DNA of 64,000 nucleotides from Prevotella intermedia ATCC 25611 = DSM 20706 (GCF_001953955.1 NZ_CP019300.1:1860001-1924000), one strand, 5' to 3'. Shown: positions 8,953 through 19,305, counted from the first letter of the stretch. Notes: generated from the sequence alone by a model not told the origin. Program-made: numbers and translations.

Positions 8953-9757
8953 GCCCGAACTGCACCATTACGCACTTGCCGACAACGTTGTGGCTTTCTC
9001 TTCCACCCGCCACGGCGGTGTTAGCCAAGGCGATTACGCTTCGTTCAACATCAATCGCTATTGTAATGATGTGCCCGAAAGCATAGAAGAAAACCGCAAA
9101 GCCTTAGCCAACAGCTTGGGAATAGACGTCAGTCGGCTCATCGTTCCGCACCAAATACACAGCGACAACTCGCGGTTGATAGCCAGCGAATACTTCAATT
9201 TGCCCGAAAACATACGCCAACAAATCATCGAAGGCGTCGATGCTGTGATGACAAACGAACCGAATGTGTGCATCGGAGTGTCTACTGCCGACTGCATTCC
9301 CATACTTCTCTACGACACAGAGCACCACGCTGCTGCAGCTATACACGCTGGTTGGCGTGGCACAGTGAAGCATATCGTGCTGAAAACCATCAAGGAGATG
9401 GGCACAGTCTTCCACACCGACCCACAAAAACTGAAGGCTGTGATTGGTCCCGGTATATCGCTGGAGAACTTTGAAGTGGGCGACGAAGTCTACGAACAGT
9501 TTGCCAATGCCCATCTCGATATGGAACGAATAGCCAAACGCTATCGCACCATACAGCCAAAAGAGGGCGAAGCACCTTTGAAATGGCACTTAGACCTGAA
9601 ACTTTCCAACCATATGGATATGGAAACAATGGGCGTTCTGCCCGAAAACATTATAGACGAAGGCATTTGCACTTACGATGCCACCACCGATTACTTCTCT
9701 GCCCGCAGACTCGGCATCGATTCGGGGCGCATCTATAATGGCATTATGTTGAAGTAA
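8945..9757 (+). CDS. pgeF: Peptidoglycan editing factor PgeF / YfiH-family purine nucleoside phosphorylase
   Basis: This is a cytosolic YlmD/YfiH (DUF152) laccase-domain protein. The family includes adenosine phosphorylase/deaminase activity, and E. coli PgeF prevents wrong amino acids entering peptidoglycan. The metal-binding blocks are visible: STRHGG near the N terminus, [11 protein letters not shown] with the key cysteine, IHAGWRGT with the histidine, and the closing [19 protein letters not shown] chose the ATG at 8945 (MNKPELHH), which overlaps obgE by 8 bp and gives 270 residues. An upstream in-frame ATG at 8924 would overlap by 29 bp. Which of the family activities applies cannot be read from the sequence. 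Confidence 0.88.
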   Translation: MNKPELHHYALADNVVAFSSTRHGGVSQGDYASFNINRYCNDVPESIEENRKALANSLGIDVSRLIVPHQIHSDNSRLIASEYFNLPENIRQQIIEGVDAVMTNEPNVCIGVSTADCIPILLYDTEHHAAAAIHAGWRGTVKHIVLKTIKEMGTVFHTDPQKLKAVIGPGISLENFEVGDEVYEQFANAHLDMERIAKRYRTIQPKEGEAPLKWHLDLKLSNHMDMETMGVLPENIIDEGICTYDATTDYFSARRLGIDSGRIYNGIMLK

Positions 9758-9860
9758 GAAGTACTTCCTTTCTCTTTTACGCTATTGGTTTGCCACGACC
9801 CTAAAACCATTCTTGCCGTGCCAAACCTTCCCTATTATATATAAGGTGTAAGCAAACTAC

Positions 9861-10199
9861 TTACACCAAACCACTGAGTTGGGCTTTCAAATCTTTCAGT
9901 TGGTCGCGTACCGATATCAAACTCTCAAGCACTTTCTGGCTCTTATCGGCACCGCTGCGGTTTTCTTGCAGCATCTTTCGTGCTGCAGCAATCTTAAATC
10001 CACGCACTTTCACCAGATTATAGATAATCTTTATTTGCTCAATATCCTTGTCCGTATATTGGCGAACACGATTACCTGTGGTTTTCGGACGGAGATGTGG
10101 GAACTCTGTTTCCCAATAACGGAGCAAACTTTCCGACACTTCCATCATCTGTGCCACTTCTTTTATGGAATAATATAGTTTACGCGAATTATCTGCCAT
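9861..10199 (-). CDS. MerR-family transcriptional regulator
   Basis: This is a small DNA-binding regulator of 112 residues. An N-terminal winged helix-turn-helix is seen in [27 protein letters not shown] (10-36), with the wing [17 protein letters not shown] (43-59). A C-terminal dimerisation helix (about 75-110) follows. There are no metal-binding cysteines and no effector domain, so the signal it senses is unknown. It is divergent from alaS with 90 bp between the starts, and the alaS promoter lies in that gap, so it could act on alaS or on itself. This Bacteroidota form is usually conserved as a single housekeeping gene. Confidence 0.85.
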   Translation of the reverse strand: MADNSRKLYYSIKEVAQMMEVSESLLRYWETEFPHLRPKTTGNRVRQYTDKDIEQIKIIYNLVKVRGFKIAAARKMLQENRSGADKSQKVLESLISVRDQLKDLKAQLSGLV

Positions 10200-10221
10200 A
10201 TATCAATCATTTTACAATTCA

Positions 10222-10253
10222 TTTGCAAAAATAGTGAAAAGTCAGTATCTTTG
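10222..10253 (+). promoter_or_regulatory. Promoter of alaS
   Basis: TTTG (10222-10225), a 20-nt spacer and TATCTTTG (10246-10253) match the Bacteroidota -33/-7 consensus. It lies 36 bp before the chosen alaS start. The predicted transcription start would fall inside any ORF beginning at 10251, which supports the later ATG. Confidence 0.75.
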
Positions 10254-10289
10254 CAACTCTTTTGGTTGATTTTTATAAAATTAAAGTAT

Positions 10290-12956
10290 ATGAAAGAAAT
10301 GACAGCAAATGAAATCCGCGACTCTTTCAAGAAGTTTTTCGAGTCGAAAGGACACGTCATTGTACCGTCTGCACCGATGGTTATTAAGGACGACCCTACG
10401 CTGATGTTCACCAACGCTGGTATGAACCAGTGGAAAGATATAATTCTTGGCACGAAAGAACCAGAACCACGACGCCGCGCCGACTCGCAGAAATGCTTGC
10501 GTGTAAGTGGCAAGCACAACGACTTGGAAGAAGTCGGACACGACACCTACCACCATACAATGTTCGAAATGCTCGGCAACTGGAGCTTCGGCGACTACTT
10601 CAAGGAGAACGCAATCGACTATGCGTGGGAGTATTTGGTTGATGTTCTGAAGCTGAACCCTGCCGATTTGTATGTTACCGTATTCGAAGGCAGCCCCTCA
10701 GAAGGCATTGCCCGCGACGACGAAGCTGCACAATACTGGCTCAAACACTTGCCAGCAGACCACATTATCGACGGAAACAAGCACGACAACTTCTGGGAAA
10801 TGGGCGAAACAGGTCCTTGTGGTCCCTGCTCTGAGATACACGTAGACTCTCGCAGTGCCGAAGAAAAGGCAAAAACACCCGGTCGTGAGCTTGTGAACAA
10901 AGACAATCCGCAGGTTATCGAAATATGGAACATCGTCTTCATGCAGTTCCAACGCAAGTCTGACGGTTCGCTCGAACCTTTGTCAATGAACGTCATTGAT
11001 ACGGGTATGGGCTTCGAACGCCTCGTACGTATGCTGCAAGGAAAGAACTCGAACTACGATACTGACATCTTCCAGCCTACCATCAAGGAAATGGAACGTT
11101 TGAGCGGAAAGAAGTACGGCTTCACTACGCCATCGGGCGAAAACGGAGAAGCAAGAAACGAACAAGAGAAAATAGACATTGCCATGCGCGTCGTAGCCGA
11201 CCACATGCGTGCCGTTGCCTTCTCAATTGCCGACAGTCAGCTGCCAGGCAATGCGAAAGCAGGCTACGTTATCCGCCGTATCTTGCGCCGTGCCGTACGT
11301 TACGCCTACACCTTCTTAGACCAGAAGGAAGCGTTTATCTACAAGTTGCTCAACACGTTTATCCACGAAATGGGCAACGCATACCCTGAACTGACCGCTC
11401 AACGCGAACTCATTGCGCGCGTTATCAAGGAAGAGGAAGACTCGTTCCTGCGCACTTTGGAGAAAGGTATCAACCTTTTAACCAACGCAATGGACGAAAT
11501 GAAGGCGCAAGGAAAGACCGAACTGAACGGTAAAGAGGCGTTCCGCCTGTTCGATACCTACGGTTTCCCACTCGACCTCACCGAACTGATTTGTCGTGAA
11601 CACGGCTTCAGTGTCGATGAAAAACAGTTCGAGGAAGAAATGGAACAGCAAAAGGCACGTGCTCGCAATGCTGCCGTTGTTGAAAACGGCGACTGGGTAG
11701 TGCTGAAAGAGGGCGAACAAGAGTTCGTAGGCTACGACTACACCGAATACGAATGCCGCATTTTGCGTTACAGAAAGGTTACACAGAAGAAGAATACTTT
11801 CTTTGAATTGGTGTTAGACCACACGCCTTTCTACGGCGAAATGGGTGGACAGGTTGGCGACCAAGGTGTTTTGGTGAACGAAGAGGAAACCATCGACATC
11901 GTTGATACAAAGCGCGAGAACAACCAAAGCATTCACATCGTGAAGCAACTGCCGAAGAATGCAGAGGCAGACTTCATGGCTTGCGTCGATACCGACAAGC
12001 GCGATGCTTCGGCAGCCAACCATACAGCAACCCACTTGTTGGATTACGCACTGAAACAGGTGCTGGGCGAGCACTGCGAACAGAAGGGTTCGTATGTCAG
12101 CGCAGACACTCTGCGTTTCGACTTCTCGCACTTCCAGAAAGTAACCGACGAGGAATTGCGACAGGTAGAGCGCATCGTAAACGATATGATACGTCAGGAC
12201 TTGCCTCGTGGCGAGTATCGCGACACACCGTTAGAGCAAGCAAAGGAGATGGGCGCAGTGGCATTGTTCGGCGAAAAATACGGCGACAAGGTGCGTGTCA
12301 TCAGCTTTGGTCCGTCGTGCGAGTTCTGTGGCGGTATCCACGCTACCTCTACAGGACGCATTGGCTTCTTCAAGATAATCAGCGAAAGCAGTGTTGCTGC
12401 GGGCATTCGCCGCGTAGAAGCCCTCACAGGAAAGCATTGCGAAGAAACTCTCTACGCACTTGAAGACACCGTGCGCGACTTAAAGGCGATGTTCAACAAT
12501 GCGAAGGACTTGAAAGGCGTTATAGAGAAGTACATTCAGGAGCACGATGCAATGAAGAAAGAAATGGAAAGCTTCCGCCAACAAACCGTTGTCCGCTTTG
12601 CAAACCGCTTGGTAGAACGTGCAGAAACCGTGAACGGCGTCAAGGTGGTAAAGGCTGTGCTGCCCGTTGAACCAGCTTCGGCAAAAGACATCGTCTTCAA
12701 GGTGCGCGAAGCCATACCCGAAAAGCTCGTTTGCGTATTGGGCTCGACCCACGAAAACAAGCCTTTGCTCTCGATTATGCTGAGCGACGATATGGTGAAA
12801 GACCACGAAATGAACGCTGGAAAGATTATCCGCGAAGCTGCAAAGCTGATTAAAGGCGGTGGCGGCGGACAGCCCCACTACGCACAGGCAGGCGGTAAAG
12901 ATGTTGAAGGCGTAACCGCAGCAGTAGACAAGGCAATTGAATTGGCAAACCTGTAA
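10290..12956 (+). CDS. alaS: Alanyl-tRNA synthetase
   Basis: The enzyme charges tRNA-Ala and edits mischarged Ser/Gly. The class II catalytic domain starts with [18 protein letters not shown] and contains [11 protein letters not shown] (motif 1/2 region) and the GMGFERL motif 3 block. The editing domain has the zinc histidines in HTATH (near residue 580) and [13 protein letters not shown] (near 680). A C-Ala dimerisation region ends in [15 protein letters not shown]. The ATG at 10290 ([10 protein letters not shown], 888 residues) fits the family and sits downstream of the promoter. A terminator follows after about 45 bp. Confidence 0.95.
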   Translation: MKEMTANEIRDSFKKFFESKGHVIVPSAPMVIKDDPTLMFTNAGMNQWKDIILGTKEPEPRRRADSQKCLRVSGKHNDLEEVGHDTYHHTMFEMLGNWSFGDYFKENAIDYAWEYLVDVLKLNPADLYVTVFEGSPSEGIARDDEAAQYWLKHLPADHIIDGNKHDNFWEMGETGPCGPCSEIHVDSRSAEEKAKTPGRELVNKDNPQVIEIWNIVFMQFQRKSDGSLEPLSMNVIDTGMGFERLVRMLQGKNSNYDTDIFQPTIKEMERLSGKKYGFTTPSGENGEARNEQEKIDIAMRVVADHMRAVAFSIADSQLPGNAKAGYVIRRILRRAVRYAYTFLDQKEAFIYKLLNTFIHEMGNAYPELTAQRELIARVIKEEEDSFLRTLEKGINLLTNAMDEMKAQGKTELNGKEAFRLFDTYGFPLDLTELICREHGFSVDEKQFEEEMEQQKARARNAAVVENGDWVVLKEGEQEFVGYDYTEYECRILRYRKVTQKKNTFFELVLDHTPFYGEMGGQVGDQGVLVNEEETIDIVDTKRENNQSIHIVKQLPKNAEADFMACVDTDKRDASAANHTATHLLDYALKQVLGEHCEQKGSYVSADTLRFDFSHFQKVTDEELRQVERIVNDMIRQDLPRGEYRDTPLEQAKEMGAVALFGEKYGDKVRVISFGPSCEFCGGIHATSTGRIGFFKIISESSVAAGIRRVEALTGKHCEETLYALEDTVRDLKAMFNNAKDLKGVIEKYIQEHDAMKKEMESFRQQTVVRFANRLVERAETVNGVKVVKAVLPVEPASAKDIVFKVREAIPEKLVCVLGSTHENKPLLSIMLSDDMVKDHEMNAGKIIREAAKLIKGGGGGQPHYAQAGGKDVEGVTAAVDKAIELANL

Positions 12957-13000
12957 TAGGGTTTCAAGGTGGCACGGTTGCCGAAATACATTCTAAGAAC

Positions 13001-13046
13001 AAGGAGGGTATGCAGAAAATCTCATCTGCATACCCTCCTTTCTTTA
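13001..13046 (+). terminator. Terminator of alaS
   Basis: A perfect 16-bp stem (AAGGAGGGTATGCAGA at 13001-13016 with 13025-13040) has an 8-nt loop and is followed by TCTTTAT. The following bases to 13190 hold no recognisable gene. Confidence 0.75.
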
Positions 13047-13190
13047 TCTACCAACGCCACAGCCACGACCTTGCACGGTTGCATTCCTGCACCAAAAACC
13101 ATGAAGCCTCATCGGTTCATGCACCTCTTCTCCACCCCATCTTCCTGTCTTTAAAGTACTTATATTGCACAAAAATCGTTGTCAGACAAA

Positions 13191-13277
13191 TTATTTACAC
13201 GTAAAGAAATATTTATTTACGTGTAAAGAAATTATTACTTACGTGTAAAAAAATATTTATTTACACGTAAATAATTT
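13191..13277. repeat. Intergenic repeat family B, copy 1: four 22-bp units
   Basis: Four copies of the palindrome-like 12-mer TTTACACGTAAA (or its reverse, TTTACGTGTAAA) start at 13194, 13216, 13238 and 13260, an exact 22-bp pitch. The orientation pattern is forward, reverse, reverse, forward. The 10-bp linkers are A/T-only or nearly so (GAAATATTTA type). It lies between the convergent ends of alaS and the exporter operon, 13 bp from the last permease stop codon. Confidence 0.9.
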
Positions 13278-13289
13278 AGCGAACTTGCG

Positions 13290-14375
13290 TTAATTGTTCT
13301 TCTTATAACTCATCACAGCCCAACCTCCCATAAAAAGGGCAATGCCCGAAAGGGCAAATACCTGATGAGCAATGCTGTTGAAGCTGCCACCACGAATAAA
13401 TACTGTACGTATAGCCTCTATGAAATAGCTTACAGGATTAACGTACGTGGTGAGATAAGGCACAGACGGCATAGAGCGTGTGGGGGTGAACAGACCAGAA
13501 AGCAACAGGAGTATGACTACGAAGAACCACATTACGAAAATGGCTTGCTGCATTGTGTCGGAGTAATTGGATATTATCAGTCCGAAAGAAGAGAAGAACA
13601 ATGCCAGCAACATAGCCAGCAGATAGATGAGAGCGATATTCCCCACTGAAGTTATGCCATATACAGCCCACGCCAATACAAGGCAGACGGTAATGATGAA
13701 GAACGCAATAAGCCAGTAAGGAACGAGCTTTGCAAGAATGAATGTCCACTTGCTTACAGGGGTTACGTTCATCTGTTCTATCGTCCCAGTTTCTTTTTCG
13801 TTCACTATATTGAGCGTTGGCAGGAAGCCTGTCATCAGCATCATTATGATGGCAAAGAGTGCAGGAATCATAAATAGCTTGAAGTTAAGGTGCTTGTTGT
13901 AGAGGTATAGCGTAGCCACCTTCGACTGAATGGCTGCGGCAGAGGGCAACGCATTGGCAGAAACAACCTGAGAAAGATAAACCGAGCCTATGGAACCCTT
14001 TGTCCCATTGACGGCATTGGCAGCAATAAGCACCTGTGGCATACGCCCCAAGGTAAGGTTGCGACTGTAATTTTGCGGTATAACCACTGCTATATCGGCT
14101 TCGGAATGCTCTATGTTGTTGAGTGCTGCTGCGTAGGTAGATTGCTGTCCGTGAAATACAAAGTACTTGTTTGCTTCAATTTCGTGCACCAATTGCTGCG
14201 ACTGCGTAGAGCGGTCGTTATCCACAACGTCTACTGCAATGTTCTTTACCTCCATGTTCATTATCCACGGCATGACGCACATAATCACAATTGGATAGAT
14301 TATGATGAGTCGTGGAAGAAATGAATTCCGACGAATTTGGGTGAACTCTTTCCGTAAAAGATATTTCAGTGTCAT
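13290..14375 (-). CDS. ABC-2 type exporter permease (second permease of the operon)
   Basis: This is an inner-membrane permease of the ABC-2 type (YhhJ/YbhR-like, 361 residues). One N-terminal membrane segment (about 22-40) is followed by a large periplasmic domain (about 45-170; AVDVVDNDRSTQSQQLVHEI). Five or more C-terminal segments follow (about 172-195, 222-250, 258-282, 288-310 and 335-355). It is the last gene of the five-gene exporter operon, 6 bp after the first permease. The two permeases probably form a heterodimer driven by the double ATPase. The exported substrate is unknown; related YbhFSR-type pumps export drugs or cations. Confidence 0.88.
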   Translation of the reverse strand: MTLKYLLRKEFTQIRRNSFLPRLIIIYPIVIMCVMPWIMNMEVKNIAVDVVDNDRSTQSQQLVHEIEANKYFVFHGQQSTYAAALNNIEHSEADIAVVIPQNYSRNLTLGRMPQVLIAANAVNGTKGSIGSVYLSQVVSANALPSAAAIQSKVATLYLYNKHLNFKLFMIPALFAIIMMLMTGFLPTLNIVNEKETGTIEQMNVTPVSKWTFILAKLVPYWLIAFFIITVCLVLAWAVYGITSVGNIALIYLLAMLLALFFSSFGLIISNYSDTMQQAIFVMWFFVVILLLLSGLFTPTRSMPSVPYLTTYVNPVSYFIEAIRTVFIRGGSFNSIAHQVFALSGIALFMGGWAVMSYKKNN

Positions 14376-14381
14376 AGACTT

Positions 14382-15440
14382 CTATTCTAATCGTTTGTTG
14401 AACTTGGCGAGCGAGAGGGACAACAGCACCACAAGCATACCTATGAGAATCGTCGTTTCACGGTACACTTGCTCTATGCCAACTCCCATAATCATTAGTT
14501 TACGCATGGCACTTGTATAGTAGCGCGTGGGAACAATGGCTGATACGTACTGCAATATTCGGGGCATTGACTCAATGGGGAATATCATTCCAGAAAGCAT
14601 GATAATGGGCATCAGCAGCACCATTGCCGATAACAGCAATGCCACAAGCTGCGTTTTTGCAACATTGGAAACAAGCAAACCCAACGAAAGAGCCAAGAGG
14701 ATATATATCGTGGAAATAAGAAATATCCAGAACAAGGAACCTTGCAACGGTACGTCCAACACGAAAATAGCCATAAGGAGTATTACTATCAGGATAACAA
14801 AAGCAAGCACCAAGTAGGGAACAACCTTGGCAGCGATAATCATCAAGGGACGTGTGGGCGAAACGAGAAGCACTTCCATTGTGCCTTTTTCCTTTTCACG
14901 GACAATGGAAATGGAAGTCATTATGGCGCAAATCAGCATCAGCAATGTTCCTATGATGGCAGGAACGAAGTTGTAGGCTGATTTCATCTGCGGATTATAT
15001 AGCAACTTTGAGTTTATCATACTGCTTTCTGCATTCGTGATAACCGCATTGGCATAGGTCGTCCACAGCTGCGCCATGTTAGGGTCGGTGCCGTCTACAA
15101 TAAGCTGAAAGCCCGATTTCCTGCTTGCAAAGTCCTTCGCAAACACCACTGCCATATCTGCCTTTTGGTTGCGGATAGTCTGTTCAGCCTCGGCAGGGGT
15201 ATCAACAACCTTCGTTATGGTGAAGTATTCCGATGCCAACAAACGGTCTGCCGCCTGCTGGGTGGCGTGGTCAGCATTGCTCATAACAACGACTGTCCGA
15301 ACGTTTTTCACATCGGTGGTAATGGCAAAGCCAAACAGAAGCATCAAGACTATCGGCATACCGAACAGCATTAACATTGTGCGCTTATCGCGAACAATGT
15401 GCTTGGTTTCCTTGACGACAAATGAAATAAACTGCTTCAT
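14382..15440 (-). CDS. ABC-2 type exporter permease (first permease of the operon)
   Basis: At 352 residues it has the same layout as its downstream neighbour: an N-terminal segment (MLMLFGMPIVLMLLFGFAI, 23-41), a periplasmic domain (about 45-165) and a block of C-terminal membrane helices. The conserved ABC-2 region SIVREKEKGTMEVLLVSPT (about 187-205) is the cytoplasmic coupling segment. It is paralogous to the next gene, as expected for a YbhS/YbhR pair. The start is 31 bp after the ATPase gene. Confidence 0.88.
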   Translation of the reverse strand: MKQFISFVVKETKHIVRDKRTMLMLFGMPIVLMLLFGFAITTDVKNVRTVVVMSNADHATQQAADRLLASEYFTITKVVDTPAEAEQTIRNQKADMAVVFAKDFASRKSGFQLIVDGTDPNMAQLWTTYANAVITNAESSMINSKLLYNPQMKSAYNFVPAIIGTLLMLICAIMTSISIVREKEKGTMEVLLVSPTRPLMIIAAKVVPYLVLAFVILIVILLMAIFVLDVPLQGSLFWIFLISTIYILLALSLGLLVSNVAKTQLVALLLSAMVLLMPIIMLSGMIFPIESMPRILQYVSAIVPTRYYTSAMRKLMIMGVGIEQVYRETTILIGMLVVLLSLSLAKFNKRLE

Positions 15441-15471
15441 CTATATTGAACATTTATATTGAGGTGTATTC

Positions 15472-16938
15472 TTAATCCGAACTGCGCGTTGCCTGTCGTG
15501 CTAAATAGGTGAACACGTGGTTCATATCGGGCTGGTTGAGGTTTCGTTTCAGTTCGTCGGGCGTTCCCAAAGCCTTGATTTTGCCGTCCACCATAATGGA
15601 TATACGGTCGCAATATTCAGCCTCGTCCATATAGTGAGTGGTTACAAAGACTGTTATTCCCCGTTCTGCAGCATCGTAAATCAGTTCCCAAAATTGGAGG
15701 CGCGTGGCAGGGTCGACTCCTCCCGTAGGTTCATCGAGGAACACAACTCCAGGCTCGTGGAAGATGCTGACAGAGAAAGCCAACTTCTGTTTCCAACCTA
15801 ATGGCAGATTAGATACTAAAGTATTGCGATGTTCTGCGAAGTTCAAACGCTGCAACAGTGCATCGGTCTTATGGTGTATCTCATCATCTTGCATACCGTA
15901 GATGCCAGCAAAAAGACTGATATTCTCTGCAACGGTAAGGTCTTCGTAGAGCGAGAACTTCTGACTCATATAGCCAATGTGTTTCTTTATCTGCTCATAT
16001 TCGGTGCGTATGTCGAAGCCCACCACTCTGCCTGTACCACTTGTGGGTTGGTTAAGTCCCGTCAGCATGTGCATTGCAGTGGTCTTGCCGGCTCCGTTGG
16101 CACCGAGAAAGCCAAATATTTCTCCTTTCTTAACGGTAAAGGAGATATCGTCTACCGCACGGAAAGTACCAAAAGCCTTGACAAGATGTTCTACTTCGAT
16201 GACATTTTCAGCCTCATTGCCAACCTTATTGCTTCCTTCGTGCTCGATGCTGGGTGGGTTAAACACATCTCTAAACTCCGTAAGAATCTCTTCGGGAGTC
16301 CCTATACCTCTTATAATACCTTCTGAAAGAAAGGCCACACGCTCACAACTTCTCACCTCATCAAGGTATGGTGTGGAAACAACAATGGTTATATCGCGCG
16401 CTTTCAGTTGTGCAAGTATCTCCCAAAATTCCGTACGACTGACTGGATCAACGCCCGTTGTTGGTTCGTCAAGGAATAGCACGCTCGGCTGATGAACAAG
16501 GGCACAGCAGAGTGCCAGCTTCTGTTTCATACCGCCAGAGAGTGCTCCTGCCCTTCTATTCTTAAATCGTTCAAGCTGCGAATAGATGGCTTTGATAGAG
16601 TCGTAGTTTTCTTCTACCGTCGTATTAAATAGCGTTGCGAAGAATTTAAGGTTCTCTTCTACGGTCAAATCCTGATAGAGCGAGAACTTGCCAGACATAT
16701 ATCCAACCCGCTTGCGTATCTCTTTCATCTGGCTTACCACGTCGTAACCATCTACCGTAGCCGTGCCCGCATCGGGAAGAAGCAGCGAACAGAGAATGCG
16801 ATACATAGACGTCTTGCCTGCTCCATCGGGACCAATGAGTCCGAAAACCTCGCCTTTGCCCACCGAAAAGCTGACATCACGCAATGCCTGCACCTTACCG
16901 TAGTGCTTTGATATGCTATTTACTTCGATTGCATTCAT
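15472..16938 (-). CDS. ABC exporter ATPase with two fused nucleotide-binding domains
   Basis: A cytoplasmic energy subunit of the YbhF kind, 488 residues. The first domain has Walker A GPDGAGKTS (about 35-43), signature LSGGMKQK and Walker B VLFLDEPTTGVD. The second has Walker A GANGAGKTT, a degenerate signature LPLGWKQK and Walker B VVFLDEPTGGVDP. The altered second signature suggests unequal ATP sites. I chose the ATG at 16938 (MNAIEVNSISK). The frame stays open to a TTG nine bases upstream. The gene starts 15 bp after the membrane fusion gene. Confidence 0.92.
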   Translation of the reverse strand: MNAIEVNSISKHYGKVQALRDVSFSVGKGEVFGLIGPDGAGKTSMYRILCSLLLPDAGTATVDGYDVVSQMKEIRKRVGYMSGKFSLYQDLTVEENLKFFATLFNTTVEENYDSIKAIYSQLERFKNRRAGALSGGMKQKLALCCALVHQPSVLFLDEPTTGVDPVSRTEFWEILAQLKARDITIVVSTPYLDEVRSCERVAFLSEGIIRGIGTPEEILTEFRDVFNPPSIEHEGSNKVGNEAENVIEVEHLVKAFGTFRAVDDISFTVKKGEIFGFLGANGAGKTTAMHMLTGLNQPTSGTGRVVGFDIRTEYEQIKKHIGYMSQKFSLYEDLTVAENISLFAGIYGMQDDEIHHKTDALLQRLNFAEHRNTLVSNLPLGWKQKLAFSVSIFHEPGVVFLDEPTGGVDPATRLQFWELIYDAAERGITVFVTTHYMDEAEYCDRISIMVDGKIKALGTPDELKRNLNQPDMNHVFTYLARQATRSSD

Positions 16939-16953
16939 CGCTTTCAATATGGC

Positions 16954-17970
16954 TTAAAACTTCACTTCGCCGTACATTCCTATCTTTACATAGCCGTCGT
17001 TTTGGAACTGTATCTTGACAGCATAAACCAAATCGGCACGCTCATTGTCGGTAACAATGGTCTTAGGCGTAAACTCCGAGCGGCTCGAAATCCAAGTAAC
17101 AACACCATTATACTGCTTTTTCTGTCCGTTTCCATAGTCTGCCATCACCTTCACCTTTTGCCCAAGGCGCACGTCTTTCAGCTGTTCTGAAGTGATGTAT
17201 GCCCGTATGAACATTCTCTTGGTGTCGGCAATCTTGAACAGTGGCTTACCGATGGAAACAAATTCGCCCTGCTCTGCATACTTTTCCAAGACGGTTCCAG
17301 TGAGCGGACTCTTCACGAAGGTGTGGGCAATCTGGTCGTCAAGCTGTGCTTGTTGGGCACGCACGCCAGCTTGCTGTGCGCTTACTCCTGCCTGTTGCAA
17401 ATTGATTCCGTCAATCTGTGCAGCTATTCCCTTGTTCTGTTCAGCCAATGCAGCATTCTGACTGGCTATCTGTTCTTCGGTTGCTGCAAGCTGTTTCTGC
17501 AACACTTGTATCTGATAGTCTATATCATCGACCTGCTTTTGTGGGACAGCACCGTCGCGCAGGAGTTCCGAAAAACGCTGACGCTCACGTTGCTGATTGG
17601 CTATCTGCTGACGAATGGACGCCACCTGCTTCTTCAAATCCAACTGTTTTCTTGCCGTTGCCTGTCGGTTGGCAGCCAACTGTCGCTTATTTGCATCAAG
17701 CTGACCGTGCGTAGCCACCAGCTGGTCGTTGCTTGTTGCCAACTGGGCACGCTTCAATGTAAGCTGTCGGGAGTCTATCTGTCCTACCGTAATTCCACCG
17801 TCGAGCAACTGTCCTTCCGCAACATTAAAGCTTATCAGCTGTCCTGACGACTCGGCAGACACGGTAACTTCCGTTGCTTCGAACGTTCCTGTTGCGTCAT
17901 AGTCCTTCTTATCCTCTCCGCAAGATGCCATTATAAAGGCAAGACTGGCTAATAAAAATACCTTTTTCAT
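16954..17970 (-). CDS. HlyD-family membrane fusion lipoprotein of the exporter
   Basis: A periplasmic adaptor linking the ABC exporter to TolC, 338 residues. The N terminus is a lipoprotein signal with lipobox MASC (C17), then an acidic +2 region. Short lipoyl-like halves (around 25-65 and 215-250, SPLTGTVLEKYAEQGEFV) flank a long glutamine-rich hairpin (about 70-205) predicted to be coiled coil. The C-terminal barrel contains MFIRAYITSEQLKDVRLGQKVKV. It is the second gene of the operon, 17 bp after the tolC-like gene. Confidence 0.9.
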   Translation of the reverse strand: MKKVFLLASLAFIMASCGEDKKDYDATGTFEATEVTVSAESSGQLISFNVAEGQLLDGGITVGQIDSRQLTLKRAQLATSNDQLVATHGQLDANKRQLAANRQATARKQLDLKKQVASIRQQIANQQRERQRFSELLRDGAVPQKQVDDIDYQIQVLQKQLAATEEQIASQNAALAEQNKGIAAQIDGINLQQAGVSAQQAGVRAQQAQLDDQIAHTFVKSPLTGTVLEKYAEQGEFVSIGKPLFKIADTKRMFIRAYITSEQLKDVRLGQKVKVMADYGNGQKKQYNGVVTWISSRSEFTPKTIVTDNERADLVYAVKIQFQNDGYVKIGMYGEVKF

Positions 17971-17987
17971 ATTTGTTGGTTGTTTTT

Positions 17988-19259
17988 CTATTCGTTGTTG
18001 GTGTATTTCAGATTATACATTTCCTTGAGCATATCTATCTCGTGGATAGCCTGTTGCGTCTTGGCTGCATTCTCATTGTTAATCTCTCGCAGCAAGCTAT
18101 TGACATCAATGATACCGTGAGCAAGCTTCGATTCAGCAGCTTTGCGTACGTTTGTGCGCAGCGCAATTATCTCGTCGTCGCCTTGCATCATCGTGCGGTA
18201 TCGGCTTACATTCTCTGTTTGCTGTATCTGTTCCATGTTATTGTTGAACAGGAACACCTCTCGTGCATTCTCAATCAATTCGCGCTGCGCCTTCAACTTG
18301 GCTTTATCGTTTTTGTGCGTATAGAGTGCGCCTACGTTCCAAGACAGTTTTATGCCCACTATGCCGTTCAAACTCCACTTCCGACTTATCATATCCTCGA
18401 ACATATTAAGCCCCGGATAGCCGTAATAACCTTGAGCATAAAGTCCCAACGTGGGGCGCAGCTTTGTGTTCAAGGCTTTCTCCTGTACTTCGGCAAGCTT
18501 CAGCTGATTGTCGAACAGCCGTATTTCGGGACGATTGCTTGCCGATGCACTCGCCTCAACAGCCGCTGGCTTCTCGGGATTGCTTATCTCTATGCCGCAA
18601 AAGACGCTTAGCATACGCTGCAACATCTGCCGTTGCGATTTCAAACTCTCGTTCTGTTGTGCTACACTCAGCCGCTCTGCTTTCACGTTATCAAAGTCGC
18701 TTGTGGCTGCCGTACCGCCTTTCACCATCGCTGCAAGTTTCTTTTCGCTCGACAGCAGCAAAGCCTTTACATCGTCGTTCAGTCTGATTTGTTCGTCGAG
18801 AAGCAAGAGCGAGAAGTACATTTCATTGACACGCTTGCGCACCTGATACAGATTTGCTTCGGTTTGTGCCTCCTGAACCTTTCCTTCCTGACGTGCTATG
18901 CTGCGCTGACTGCCTATGGCACCACCGTCATAAATAATCTGCTGAAGGTCTACACCTATTTTATATTGGTCTTTGGTCAGCCCTTTCATGTCGAGTCCCA
19001 TCTGTTGGTACATACGTTGCATATTCTCTGGCCACGACACCACATCGCTCTGATAGGTTGCCTGCGCCGAAGCAGTAATCTGCGGTAACCACCCTTTCTG
19101 AATATTCTTGACGGTTAGCTCGGTTGTCTGAGCGATTAAGCCGTACTGTTTGATAATGGGATAGTTCTTCTCCGCAGCCTGCTGACATTCTTCTAATGTC
19201 TGCGCTTGGGCAACAGATGCCAGCATTAGCAAAACAAGGGTTATTATTTTCTTTTTCAT
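17988..19259 (-). CDS. TolC-family outer membrane efflux protein
   Basis: This outer-membrane channel is the first gene of the tripartite exporter operon. It has a signal peptide (MKKKIITLVLLMLASVAQAQ, cut after residue 18 or 20) and two long alpha-helical OEP repeats, seen as heptad-rich stretches at about 110-215 and 300-410. The length of 423 is normal for Bacteroidota TolC proteins. A -7 box TATCTTTG on the minus strand lies 39 bp upstream. No TetR or other regulator gene adjoins the operon, although such a gene is common beside YbhFSR systems. Confidence 0.9.
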   Translation of the reverse strand: MKKKIITLVLLMLASVAQAQTLEECQQAAEKNYPIIKQYGLIAQTTELTVKNIQKGWLPQITASAQATYQSDVVSWPENMQRMYQQMGLDMKGLTKDQYKIGVDLQQIIYDGGAIGSQRSIARQEGKVQEAQTEANLYQVRKRVNEMYFSLLLLDEQIRLNDDVKALLLSSEKKLAAMVKGGTAATSDFDNVKAERLSVAQQNESLKSQRQMLQRMLSVFCGIEISNPEKPAAVEASASASNRPEIRLFDNQLKLAEVQEKALNTKLRPTLGLYAQGYYGYPGLNMFEDMISRKWSLNGIVGIKLSWNVGALYTHKNDKAKLKAQRELIENAREVFLFNNNMEQIQQTENVSRYRTMMQGDDEIIALRTNVRKAAESKLAHGIIDVNSLLREINNENAAKTQQAIHEIDMLKEMYNLKYTNNE

Positions 19260-19297
19260 ATCGCTGAAATTACATTGCTCTTTCTACTTCTATGGGA

Positions 19298-19305
19298 CAA
19301 AGATA
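19298..19305 (-). promoter_or_regulatory. -7 promoter box of the exporter operon
   Basis: TATCTTTG on the minus strand, 39 bp before the tolC-like start. No TTTG is seen at the ideal -33 distance, so the box may be activator dependent. Confidence 0.45.

Noticed and set aside
9844..9867. GGTGTAAG...CTTACACC hairpin at the MerR stop codon as a terminator
   Set aside because: The stem is short and overlaps the stop codon, and the downstream T content is weak, so I did not list it.
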